A DNA stretch of 64,000 bases. Source: Lepus europaeus (taxonomy: Eukaryota > Chordata > Mammalia > Lagomorpha > Leporidae). Positions 39,922-53,000 of the stretch are shown piece by piece. Numbering within the stretch: position 1 is the first letter of the stretch; the number at the start of each line of letters is the position of its first letter. A model generated the notes under the pieces. The model had not been told where the DNA came from and searched no databases. It saw only the letters and a program-made list of their open reading frames with translations. The translations under genes and the position numbers were made by a program. Where the stretch lies: contig NC_084845.1 in the NCBI RefSeq assembly GCF_033115175.1, forward strand, positions 126,501-190,500, given 5' to 3'.

Positions 39922-40150
39922 GCCGCGCGTAGCGGGCCGACGCTTTTAAGTGGATCGAAAGCTTCCGGGTCAGCAGCGGGGACGCGTGCGCAGAACAGGC
40001 ACGTAAGTTCACGGACCAATCCAGAACAAGGATGTAAAGGCGTCCTTTAGGCCAGACGGAACACGTAGCTCCTCTGCGCGTGCGCACACGTAGAAACAAC
40101 CCCACGGCGGGCCTGGCGGATGTCCCGTACTCGCCCGGTCTCGCGGGCCT
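39922..40150 (-). promoter_or_regulatory. RPS5: RPS5 core promoter in a CpG island
   Basis: Immediately upstream of the inferred TOP start (minus strand) is a TATA-like TTAAAA at about 39,942-39,949, some 22-28 bases from the start, then CpG-rich sequence. This architecture (weak TATA, pyrimidine-run initiator, CpG island) is typical of ribosomal-protein promoters. Confidence 0.7.
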
Positions 40151-40790
40151 TTGCACAGGCGCAGTCATCTCTCTCTGAGGCCAACACCGCCATGTCTACA
40201 AAGGGCAGAAGGCCGGCCCGTGCCCTCCTACACCCTACCAGTAGCAGTTTTCCTGTACGGTAGCCAGTCCGGCACCCGCTTGTTCCTCACTGCGGTCACG
40301 GCCGCCTCACAGCACGCGTGCGATTCGTGGACGGGTTGGCGGAGTAGGGTCCGCGGCTCACGTGCGCCTTCCGCTCGGGCCCAGTCCTAGGGCGCATGCG
40401 CAGGCCCAGGCGCTGCTCCCGCGCCTCACCGCCGCGTCCGGCCTGGGCTCTCGGGCTCTCGGCGCCGCGGGTCCGGAGCCTTAGGGACCGACCCCCTTCC
40501 GGCCTGACCTCTGCTCAGCCCACTCCGGACTCCCTCACCACCGCTGCGCGACGCCCCTTTCTAGAACCGTCGTGGTCGGGCCGGGGGGAGGGAGGGTCGC
40601 CGACCAGGGGCCCGGGGGTGCGGCGGTGGGGGACCCGAGTGGGAGCCTTCGGGGACGGCGGGTCGGCTTCCCGGTCTCTGTGGAGACCCTGCCTCCGGGG
40701 CGCCGCTGGAAGTCGGGCTGACCTCTCCGAGGCCTGGAAGCGCGCGCTGGAGGCCAGGATGATGGGAGCTAGAGTCCAGACGTGAACAGT
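40151..40790. promoter_or_regulatory. CpG island to the right of RPS5, gene unassigned
   Basis: A second very CpG-rich stretch, separate from the RPS5 core promoter. The minus strand of 40,755-40,780 reads CTCTAGCTCCCATCATCC, loosely like a ZNF143 site. In human a zinc-finger gene (ZNF837) starts divergently near RPS5, but no coding exon for it is visible here. Confidence 0.45.
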
Positions 40791-41527
40791 GGACCTCCCC
40801 CCGCCACAGACACACACGCGTCCACCATGCCTCCCTAACGCGCCGTTGAGCCGGCCACTCCTGGGGGCTTCCTTCTCGGGTCCTCGGTCCCCCCATCCCA
40901 CCCTGAGCGGAGGCAGGAAGCCTGTCCTGAACAGCAGACCGTGGGGCTGTGGCCGTGCTGGGGTCACGGGGTAGGTGGCTCTGCCCATGCTGTAGCTCCA
41001 CCGGGTGACCCTACTAGCCGGCCGGTGTCCCTTCCCCCGCTGCGTGCGGGTGGCTCCGTATCCTAGGCGTGTGAGCTGAGCTGAGAAGGAGTCAGGCCTG
41101 CTGGGCTTCCCAGAGGGGGCAACGCTGCACCCGCAGACCTAGCCAGACTCCAGGGCTGCTCCAGCCACTTGAAACGTGGCCCATATGGTTCTCACGACCC
41201 CAGAGCTGGGTCTGGCCCCAGCTCCCCCGCCCAGGTGTGCACTTAGCAGGTGCCCAGCAGCTGTTGCTCCCCACTGGCCGACGCTAGGAATCCCCCCCCC
41301 CCCCCCAATTCCAAGGGCATTTCAGTTCACAGTCCTCTGACAGCTTTCCCACAGTGGGCTGTCACGAGAGAACACAGGCCGTGTGCAGGCATTTCTCTCA
41401 CACTAGGGGTGGACCAGTGCAGGGTAGCTGGTGACTACATCTCCTGGATATGACTGAAAACCTACAACACAGTTTTGGAGAACAAGTGGTTTTGGTGCCT
41501 TGAAATAGAAATGAATGAAGAACTTTT
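40791..41527. other. Unassigned unique sequence
   Basis: Nothing recognised except a C-run (41,287-41,305). Confidence 0.45.
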
Positions 41528-41830
41528 AGGGGCAGGCAGTGGGGCATAGAGGTTAAGCCTCCGTTTGCAGCACTGGCATCCCATATGGGTGCCGGTTCAA
41601 GTCCCAGCTGTTCCACTTCCATCCAGCTCCCTGCTAATGTGCTTGGGAAAGCAGTAAAAGATGGCCCAAGTACTTGGGCCCCCCTGCACCCATATGGGAG
41701 ACCTGGAGGAAACCCTGGCTCCTGGCTTCGGTCTGGCCCAGCCCTGCCTGTTGTGGCCATTTGGGGAGTGAGCCAGTGGATAGACGACCTGTCTCTATCT
41801 CTGCCTTTCAAATAAATATTTCTAAATACT
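41528..41830 (+). mobile_element. C-SINE
   Basis: Full-length, diverged copy ending TTTCAAATAAATATTTCTAAATA. Confidence 0.88.
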
Positions 41831-42189
41831 TTTGGCTGTTGAGGGAATTAACTAATGACACCACAGCTGTGCGGCAGACAACAAGCTGAGACTTGCTCAC
41901 TGCCCTGGGCTTCACCCGACCTAGGACTGAGCAGCATGTCTGAGACTGAGCACCCAGGGATGGAGGTGGCCTGGCTGAGGTGCTTGTTATTAGAGGGGCA
42001 GGTGTCTGGGCCCGCCCAGGCGTAAGCCCCTTCCAGGTTTTCAGTTTGCTCACTATCAGTAGGGACCATGTGTGTTCATCAGAGTGGCTCTGTGGAAGTG
42101 GGGACAGTGGGACAGAATGTGCATAGCAAGGGTGGTGTGCTGGAGACAGGAACTGGGCTGGATTCGGGCATCCTGGAACCTGGTCTTTT

Positions 42190-43443
42190 TTTAAAAAAAA
42201 TATTTTATTTGAAAGGCAGAGTTAGAGGAAAGAAGGGACAGAGATTTTCCATCTGCTATCATTCCCCAAATGGCCGCAAGAGCCAGGTCTGGTCCAGGCC
42301 AAAGCCAGGAGCCTGGAACTCCATCTGAAGTGGAGAAGGGATTGAACCGGCACTTACAGGGGATGCTGGCATCACAGGTAGCAGCCCAACCTGCTATACC
42401 ACAGTCCTGGCCCTGATTTTTTTTTTTTTTTTAATTTAAATTTTTTTTTTTTTTTTTGACAGGCAGAGTGGATAGTGAGAGAGAGACAGAGAGAAAGGTC
42501 TTCCTTTTTGCCGCTGGTTCACCCTCCAATGGCCGCTGCAGCCGGCGCACCGCGCTGATCCGAAGCCAGGAGCCAGGTGCTTCTCCCGGGCTCCCATGCG
42601 GGTGCAGGGCCCAAGGACTTGGGCCATCCTCCACTGCCTTCCCGGGCCATAGCAGAGAGCTGGCCTGGAAGGGGACAACCGGGATAGAATCCGGCGCCCC
42701 AACCGGGACTAGAACCTGGTGTGCCGGCGCCGCAAGGCGGAGGATTAGCCTGTTAAGCCACAGCGCCGGCCTGGCCCTGATTTTTTATTTTATTTTTTTT
42801 AGGATTAGTTATTTGAAAGGCAGAGTTACAGGGAGAGACAGAGTATAATCTTCACCTGCTGGTACACCCCCCAGATGGCCACAATGTCAAGGGCTGGGCC
42901 AGGCTGAGGCCAGGAGCCTGGAACTCCATCCAGATCTCCCATGTGTGTGGCAGGAACCCAAGCACTTGGGCCATCTTTCACTGCTTTTCCAGGCACATTT
43001 GCAGGGAGCTGGATCACAAGCAGAGCAGTGGGGCCAAGACTTGAACTGCCACCCTGATACAGGATGCCGGTGTCCCAGGCAGCAGTTTAACCCACTGAGG
43101 TACACGCCAGCTCCTGGAACCTGTGGGTTTTTTTTTTTTTTTTTTTAAGATTTATTTATTTGAAAGGCAAAGTTACAGTGAGGGAGGGAGGGAGAGAGAG
43201 AGAGAGGTCTTCCATCCGCTGGTTCTCTCCCCAAGTGGTTGCAATGGCCGGAGCTGGGCCAATCCAAAGCCAGTATCCAGGAGCTTCTTCCTGGTCTGCC
43301 ACGTGAGTGCCAGGGCCCAAAGACTTGGCCCATTTTCTGCTACTTTCCCAGGCCATAGCAGAGAGCTGGATCAGAAGTGGAGCAGCTGGTACTTGAACCG
43401 GCACCCATATGGAATTAACCCACCATGCCACAATGCCATCCCT
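42190..43443 (-). mobile_element. Four minus-strand C-SINEs (42,190-42,415; 42,416-42,771; 42,779-43,113; 43,128-43,443)
   Basis: A near-continuous same-orientation stack. The second, with its intact GCCGGCGCCGCAAGGCGGAGG head, is the youngest-looking and sits between copies repeating CTGGCCCTGATTTTT at both edges (target duplication). Confidence 0.9.
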
Positions 43444-43689
43444 GTGGAGTACTTTATCACTCAGTAAAATATAACCAGCCCAACTGTTAGAACAGGGGAA
43501 GGGGGGTTCCATGGAAGGTTTGTGACAGCAAAAATATGATGGTTTCTAATCTTGTATCTTTTTCCAAAAGTAACACCTACTTATTGGGGAAAATACAGGA
43601 AAAGGAGGCAGGATTACAAAGATATAAAGAGAGGAGGCCCATATCCCCTACTTCCTCAGAGACAGCTACATTGAGTTGAATCCCAGAAA

Positions 43690-43925
43690 TATTATTTTAT
43701 CATACTATATATTATATAATCATAATATATGTATATATTATATGTATACTATATATAATATATTTGTATATTATATACGTATATATTTATATACAATATA
43801 TATTTATATATTATATAAATAGCATTATTATATAGGATAATATGTAATAACTATATAATAATTATTAATATATAATTATGAACAATATATTTTATTATAT
43901 GTATTATGTTATATTATATTATTTT
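43690..43925. repeat. AT-rich low-complexity tract
   Basis: Imperfect TA/TATATT alternation for about 235 bp, almost free of G and C, forming many short inverted repeats. Confidence 0.9.
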
Positions 43926-44359
43926 CCCTATGGGCTCCTTCGCATCTTGTCTCCACTTGGCAACCTCAGTGTGAAGTCAGAACTCTCAGAAGCCTTCAGG
44001 AAGATGAATGGGGTAGGAGAAGCAGGAGGCCCTGTGGCTAGGGTCGTGGAGTGAAGAGGAGGGGCAGACAGCAGGCCTTGCTATATGACTGGCCCCTGAC
44101 CTAGACTGGTGGGACTGGAGATGGGGCCAAGTGCATCTCCTGGGTCCCTGGCTGTGGACCAGGTGGGGAAGAAGAAATGCAGAGGGAGGTGCTTTGACTT
44201 AGGTTGGGACCCCTGAGGCTAGCTGTGTCAGAGTCAGGCCCAACAAGAGGCTTTAGATGTTCATCAGCCTTGCACAAGGTCACAGATTCAGGCCATATCC
44301 CAAGGGCAATGCGCCCATCCTGCCCATGGCAGCCAGGAGCAGCCTGTGAAAACCCAAAT

Positions 44360-44590
44360 CACATTTCGCTCTTCTGCTCAGAATGCTCTGTGGCTTCCTG
44401 AATCACTCACAGTAAAAGACAAATCTGCACCATGGCCTGCTAGGCCCACAAGAAACAGTCCCTGTCATCCCACCTCCTCCTGTGTATGCAGCCACACTGG
44501 CTTCCCTAGGATTTTTGCCTGACCCACTCTTCCACAGAGGGCTCCATGGTTCACGTCCTATTTTCCGGAGACCCTGCCTTGAATCCCACC
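44360..44590 (+). mobile_element. Ancient L2-like repeat
   Basis: CTTCTGCTCAGAATGCTCTGTGGCTTCC and following text resemble the old mammalian L2 3' region. A similar stretch (CTCTGCTCAAAATCCTCCATGG) lies at about 9,395-9,420. Diverged, so low confidence. Confidence 0.35.
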
Positions 44591-44706
44591 TTAATGTAGC
44601 TATTTTGGTAGCATATTGGTTACACACTACAAAATTATTTTAAAGCTTGCAATTCAGTGTTTAAAAACATATTCACGAAGTAACCATGACCACTATCTAG
44701 TTTCAG

Positions 44707-45499
44707 AACTTTTTTTTTTTTTTTGACAGAGTGGACAGTGAGAGAGAGAGAGAAAGGTCTTCCTTTTCCGTTGGTTCACTCCTCAATGGCCGCTGCGGCT
44801 GGCGCACCGCGCTGATCTGAAGCCAGGAGACAAGTGCCTCCTCCTGGTCTCCCATGTGGGTCCAGGACCCAAGCACTTGGGCCATCCTCCACTGCACTCC
44901 CGGACCACAGCAGAGAGCTGGACTGGAAGAGGGGCAACCGGGACAAAATCCAGCGCCCCCACTGGGGCTAAACCCGGGGTGCTGGCACCACAGGCGGAGG
45001 ATTAGCCTAGTGAGCCGCGATGCCGGCCAGAACATTGTTACCACACCAGAAAGAAGCCTTGTACCCCTCAGCCATGCCTATTCCCACCTCCCTTCAGTCC
45101 CTGAAACTACTAGTATTCTTCCTGCAGTTAGATCTGGCTAGTCCAGACATTTCACAGAAATGGAAACGGAACATGTGGCCTTTTTTTGGGGGGGGGGGGG
45201 CGGGCAGAGTTAGACAGTGAGAGAGAAAGAGAGAAAGGTCTTCCTTCTGTTGGTTTATCCCCCAAATGGCCACTACGGCCGGCGCTGTGCCAATGCGAAG
45301 CCAGGAGCCTGGTGCTTCCTCCTGGTCTCCCATGCGGGTGCAGGGCCTAAGTACTTGGGCCATCCTCCACTGCCTTCCCGGGCCATAGCAGAGAGCTGGA
45401 CAGGAAGAAGAGCGACCGGGACTAGAACCCGGCGCCCATATGGGATGCCGGCGCCGCAGGCAGAGGATTAACCAAGTAAGCCATGGCGCCAGCCCCCGT
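44707..45499 (-). mobile_element. Two C-SINEs (44,707-45,029; 45,180-45,499)
   Basis: Both have GACAGAGTGGACAGTGAG/GGGCAGAGTTAGACAG tails. The second begins with a G-run where the T/A tail should be (45,188-45,201). Confidence 0.9.
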
Positions 45500-45639
45500 G
45501 GCCGTGGCCTTCTGTGTTTGGCTTTTCACACTTAAATCCAAGCTGAGTTCCACCAAGGAGCGTTTGCCTCCTGCCTGTACCATGCATCCTTTGTGGCTCA
45601 CTTTGCCCACGGTTTCTCTGCCTTGGAACTACGGCCATT

Positions 45640-45812
45640 ATCTGGAGGGAGCCTGACCTGTGCATTCTAGGACCTTTGCATCATTCCAGGCCTCTACCCA
45701 CCTACTGGATGCCAGTGGCACTCCCCTATCCCTGCCCAAAATGTCTCTGGACATTGTCAAGTGTTTCCTGGAGCAAAACTGTTCCCTGGTGCAGAACCAC
45801 TGATCTATATTT
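45640..45812 (-). mobile_element. MER5A-type hAT-Charlie DNA transposon
   Basis: Reverse-complement MER5A features: GTGCATTCTAGGACC, CTCTACCCACCTACTGGATGCCAGTGGCAC, AATGTCTCTGGACATTGTCAA, and the terminal inverted-repeat end CAGAACCACTG. A non-autonomous eutherian fossil. Confidence 0.75.
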
Positions 45813-46054
45813 GTTGTTATTTACATTCATTCCGATAAAGAAGCTGACAGCACCAACCAAAACGTACAAACCAGCGTCACATGCCAGAGGAAGGGGACCA
45901 CAGGCTGATACACCAGGAGGGACTATTATGGTTACATTGTTCTCGCGGATGTAGAAAGCAGAGGCTCTGGGCCTGAGGCTTGCCTTTGTTCTGTTCAAAA
46001 CGGAGATGGCCAGAATGGGGAAAAGTCACAGATCCCCTATAGCGCCTCATGGAG

Positions 46055-46200
46055 GCTCCATTAGTCTCCTGTTTGCCGCTATAACAAATTGCCACAACTC
46101 AGTGGCATAGCACAACACAGATCTATTATCTTCATAATCCCAAAGTGAGCCTTAAGGGCTAACAGCAAGGTGACAGAGGGCTGCACTCCCGGAGGCTCAG
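46055..46200 (+). mobile_element. Ancient dispersed repeat, family not named
   Basis: CCGCTATAACAAATTGCCACAACTCAGTGGCATAGCACAACA resembles a widespread old mammalian repeat; I cannot name it reliably. Confidence 0.45.
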
Positions 46201-46399
46201 CAGAGAAACTGTTCCCTGCTGGAAAACCAGCTCTAGAGACCCCCTCTACCCTGTCTCCGCACATGTCACTCTGGCCTGTGCCCTCCCTGGAACACTTCAG
46301 AACGCCTCAGGTTTATCCACCCCAACTCTCCCACTCCAGCAAGGCGGGCAAGGACAGGTCGTTTCCAGGGTCGGCCTTCTCAGAAATCTGACTGGGCGC

Positions 46400-47100
46400 C
46401 AGGGCTATCAATCATCATATGGCCAATCGGCACTTCGCCAAGGCCGACGGTCGGGACCGCACGCCCATCCCTGGCGAAGACGCAGGCTTGTTACCATGAC
46501 AGCCAGCGGTCCGTCCCCGTCCCCCGACACGGCCAGACTACGTTTCCCAGCAGCCCTTGCGCGGGCTTCCGCCCGGACTTGCTGCCACCCCAATCTCTCA
46601 GTGCCGAGGCGGCTTGGAGGAGGGTGAGGAAGACTCCATGCTGCAACTGGGGCGGGGACTAGGGAATCCGCGCAGGCCGCGTCGAGTAGATGGCATTCTG
46701 CGCGGACACGCGAACTCGGCCTGCGAGGCGGCCACCGCTCCGCGTCCTCTCTGCGCTGCTTCCGGTCCGCCTGCTCCTGGCTCCGGGTGTGCCACCTCGT
46801 GCGCGGCCTTCAGTTCCGGGCAGATCTGCCTGTTGAGGTTCGGCCTCCCGCGTGCCCCCGGGCCTGGGCGCGGGACCCCTCCTCGCCGTGGTTGACCCTG
46901 GCTTTTCTGCTGCCTTTGGCTTTTGCGCTCGCGGTTCCCTCTCGCCGTCGCCGGCTCCCGCGGTTCTCCCGGCATTATTGTCCGCCCCGGCGTCCCGGCC
47001 GCAGGGTAGCGCCGCCCCCGTTTCATGCGCTTCACTCAACTCGTCTCCTTGTTGGCGTGTGTGCCCTTGCCCTGAGGCTCTGCAGGGTTCAGCCCTGGGT
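46400..47100. promoter_or_regulatory. CpG island with ZNF143/THAP11-type site, gene unassigned
   Basis: CpG-dense DNA containing ACTACGTTTCCCAGCAGCCC (46,537-46,556) followed by TTGCGCG, a good match to the ZNF143/SBS promoter element, which usually sits within about 100 bases of a start site. No exon is recognisable downstream; the minisatellite and provirus begin at about 47,240. Confidence 0.5.
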
Positions 47101-47239
47101 GCGTTGACAGCCTGGCCTCCAGGTGTCCTAAAGCGGCTGGTCCGCATCCTGGGCAGCGGCCGTCCTGGGGACAGGAAGAAAGGTTGGCGTGGACGGCGGG
47201 CTGACAGCTGGGGGGCAGGGGCAGGGACACCAAGCCTGG

Positions 47240-47462
47240 GCAGCCTGGGTGTGCTCAGAGCTCCATGGTCAGACAGACCAGGGAGTGAGTTCTTGGCCCT
47301 GTGTCCTGCCATAGAGAAGCGTGCTGTACCCTGGGCATGCTGCCTGTAGTTCCTGTGTCCTGCCATAGAGAAGCGTGCTGTACCCTGGGCATGCTGCCTG
47401 TAATTCCTTCCAGGGAGAGAGTCCCTGGCCCTGTGTCCTGCCATAGAGAACCGTGCTGTACC
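47240..47462. repeat. Minisatellite, left part (interrupted by provirus)
   Basis: Two complete units and a partial one built on GTGCTGTACCCTGGGCATGC, with 54-bp and 77-bp forms. The array ends in TACC where the provirus begins and resumes at 56,706. Confidence 0.9.
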
Positions 47463-48078
47463 TGTTATGCCCGCAGTCCGTGGTCCGCCGAAAATCACAC
47501 CACCAGAGACCGAAGTTGAAGCCAATTAGCAGGGTCGTTTTTATCACGAGTTCGAACCCGGACCTCTCAGTGCCTCCAGGAGAGGAAGCCCCCTGAGAAA
47601 CCCCGAGCCCAATTCTTACAGAGCTTTTATTATCATGTACAAGCAGGTTTTAGGGGATTGCCTAGGTCAAGTTGACACTTCTGATAAGTCCCAACATCGC
47701 CACAGACTCCAGGGTAGGGGCTGGTTGTTATTTCAAGCTTTAAACCTCCCTTTTACATTCCTGGACCTGGGTCAGGGTAGGGTCACATCTGGCCAGGTGG
47801 AGGGAACGGGGAGTGTACGATAGCGAGGGCCAGGAACGGGCAGTGGTGCGGGTTGTACAATAATCAACTTAATGTAGTTACTGGATTACTTAGCTCAACA
47901 TCTAACATAATACATATATAAAGTCAGACACTTAGCATTGCTTATTATTACTACTAGTTGCCTAAGAAGCTAATGTGATTACACTTTAGGTTACATTAAA
48001 ATAATAATAATATTTTCTAGCACTATTATAATGGATAATAAGGGCATAGTGAAAGCTGGTTGTGCAGGCGTCTTCTCA
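47463..48078 (-). repeat. 3' LTR of the provirus
   Basis: 616 bp, aligned end to end with the other LTR without gaps by eye. A minus-strand AATAAA lies at 47,626-47,631, a plausible poly(A) signal or TATA-like element. The outer edge abuts the minisatellite at TACC. Confidence 0.95.
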
Positions 48079-48089
48079 TTCCCCCCTTC
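48079..48089 (-). other. Polypurine tract of the provirus
   Basis: GAAGGGGGGAA on the minus strand immediately before the 3' LTR, the expected site of plus-strand DNA priming. Confidence 0.85.
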
Positions 48090-48139
48090 ACATGAGACTT
48101 CTTTGGAGCCAATCTTGGCTCTTTTCTAGGTCTTAAGCT

Positions 48140-50033
<1,894 letters not shown>

Positions 50034-50097
50034 TTCTCGGGTGATCTGTGGCCTGTGGGATATGACGCAATCTAAGCGTCAGGGGGTGGCTTTTATC

Positions 50098-53000
50098 TCA
50101 GGTTTTGTCGACCCTCCAAGTTGACTTGGATGTAAGAGATTCTATGAGGTCCTGGAATGGGTCCGCTGATTTAGTGTGAGTGTGATGAACCCAGGAGGAC
50201 ACTCTGTCTACCTTGAGGGCAGTGGGGGTTGTCAAGATGACTTGGAAGGGTCCCTTCCACCTGGGTTCCAAGTTTTCCTGTCGGTGGCGTTTCACGAACA
50301 CCCAGTCGCCCGGCCAGTAGCTGTGGGGCACCGGAGGAGGCCCTGTCTCGTACAGGTCTTTCAGTTTTGGCCACATCTGTTCATGGGCCCCCTGCAGGAT
50401 TTGGAGTGAAGACAGGAGTTTAAAATCGTCATTTTTAATCAGATTTTTTTTTAAGATTAGGTATGATGGGAGGTGGCCTGCCAAACAAAATTTCATAGGG
50501 AGTAAGCCCCAGTTTGTATGGGGAATTGTGAACCCTATACAGAGCGTAGGGGAGGATGGCTACCCAGTTTGCGCCAGTCTCCATGGTCAATTTGGTTAAA
50601 GTCTCCTTTAATGTTCTGTTCATTCTTTCTACCTGTCTTGAACTTTGGGGCCTGTATGCACAATGTAATTTCCAATCCGTCCCGAGTATGGAAGCCAACC
50701 CCTGACTTACCTTAGAGACAAACGCCGGTCCATTGTCCGAGCCTATCATTGCTGGAAATCCATACCTGGGTAAGATGTCCTCCAGTATCTTTTTGGCCAC
50801 CACCTGGGCTGTTTCATTCTTAGTGGGAAAGGCTTCTACCCATCCTGAAAAGGTATCTACAAAAACTAATAAGTATTTATACCCGTACTTTCCTGGCTTT
50901 ACCTCAGTAAAATCTACTTCCCAGGCTGGCGCCGTGGCTCACTAGGCTAATCCTCTGCCTTGCGGCGCTGGCACACCGGGTTCTAGTCCTGGTCGGGGCA
51001 CTGGATTCTGTCCCAGTTGCCCCTCTTCCAGGCCAGCTCTCTGCTGTGGCCAGGGAGTGCAGTGGAGGATGGCTCAAGTGCTTGGGCCCTGCACCCCATG
51101 GGAGACCAGGAGAAGCACCTGGCTCCTGCCATCAGATCAGCGTGGTGCGCTGGCCGCAGCGCGCCAACTGCGGCGGCCATTGGAGGGTGAACCAACGGCA
51201 AAAGGAAGACCTTTCTCTCTGTCTCTCTCTCTCACTGTCCACTCTGCCTGTCAAAAAAAAAAAAAAAATCTACTTCCCAATAGGCTCCTCGTTTATCTCC
51301 TCGATGTCATGTTCCAGAATTCTGAACGTTCTTTCCTGCATTAGTGAGTTGACAGACTTTGCATTTGACAACAGTTTGGTCAATTTTGCTGGGGGCCTCT
51401 TTTATTTGTAGTTTTGTCTGTCTCATTAAGTCCTGTATCCTCCTGGTGCCTAGGTGAGTGCTGTGGTGGATTTTTTGTAATACTTTTTTTTCCTAGTTTT
51501 TCGGGGAGTATGATGCGACATTCAGAGTCTCTCCACCACCCGTCAAGGAGCTGTGCCTCAGGGAGTGTTTTTACCCATTGCAGATCTTCTTCAGTGTACT
51601 CGGGCATTGGAGACAAGTTCCTGGATCCTGGATCAGGGAATTGTTGTTGCACGACTACAGCCTGAATTGGGGACATAGCTATTTTCTTAGCAGTCTGATC
51701 AGCAAAATAATTGCCCCTTGACACGGGGTCTATAGGTTTTTGGTGGCCCGGGAAATGCACAATTGCCAATCTTTTTGGCTCCCATAAAGCGGCTAGGAGA
51801 GCTAAGATTTTTCCTTTGTTCTTGATGGTTTTTCCCTCTGCTGTCAGGAGACCTCTTTCCCGATATATAGCCCCATGTATATGGGCAGTGGCAAAGGCAT
51901 ACCGGCTATCAGTGTAGACCGTAAGTCTTTTTCCCTTTCCCAGTTTTAAAGCTTGGGTTAGGGCTATCAGTTCCGCTTTCTGTGCCGAGGTATCTGCTGG
52001 CAGGGGCTCGGCCCATACTATCTCAGTCTCTGAAACCACTGCTGCCCCTGCATACCTCTGTCCTTGATGCACGAAGCTGCTCCCGTCGGTAAACCAGGTC
52101 ACCTCAGTGTTGGGCAGGGGTTGATCCCGTAGATCTTCCCTTACTCCATGCACCTGGCCTAACACTTTGACACAATCATGGAGTGGGGCTTCCAGGTCCG
52201 GGTCAGGGAGCAGGGAGATGGGGTTTAGGGTGGTTGGTGGCTGAAAGAAAATTCTGAGAGGGTTTAGCAACAGCCCTTGGGAGTGGGTTAGCCGTGCATT
52301 GCTAAGCCTCGGTCAGGAGGCTGCTTTAGGAGGCCTTCAACAGCATGGGGTGTGGTGACCTGCAGTTCTTGCCCCATGGTTAGCTTGTCTGCATCCTTTA
52401 CCATCAGGGCTGTGGCCGCTATCATTCTGAGACAAGGGTGCCATCCGGCGGCTGGCTACAGAGTCAAGTTTCTTTGATAAGTACACTACAGGCCGTTTTC
52501 AAGGGCCTATGGGCTGAGTCAGAACTCCCTTAGCTACCCCCTTACTCTCGTCCACAAACAGTTGAAAAGGCTTGGAGGCATCAGGGAGTCCCAGTGCTGG
52601 GGCCGAGAGCAGCACTGTTTTTATTTGCTGAAAGGCTTTTTCAGCCTCCTCTGTCCATTGGAAGGGCTGCTGATCTTTTGTCATCAGGTAGAGGGGTTTT
52701 TGGCCAACTCAGCAAACCCAGGGATCCACAATCGGCAGAAGCCGGCTGACCCCAGAAACTCCCGAACCTGTCGTTGCGACTGCGGTTGGGGGATTCGGAG
52801 CACAGTCTCCTTGTGTGCAGGGGTCAGCCATCGTTGCCCCCCTTTCAATAGGTACTCCAGGTATGTTACCTCAGTCCTGCAGAGTTGGGCCTTCTTAGCA
52901 GATGCTCTGTAGCCCAGGCTCCCCAAAGTGTGCGAGAGGTCCTCCGTTCCTCAGGTGCATTCCTCGAGGGTCTGTGCTGCTATCAGTAGATCATCTACAT

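Noticed and set aside
40151-41001. Several GC-rich frames right of RPS5
   Set aside because: CpG-island shadows on both strands with no family resemblance.
46087-47462. Possible novel repeat-encoded peptide system at the minisatellite
   Set aside because: Open frames come from repeat periodicity; no start, splice or conservation evidence.
46659-47525. 288-codon minus-strand frame
   Set aside because: Runs from the LTR through the minisatellite (repeated GTARFSMAGHR units) into CpG-island sequence; no coherent protein.
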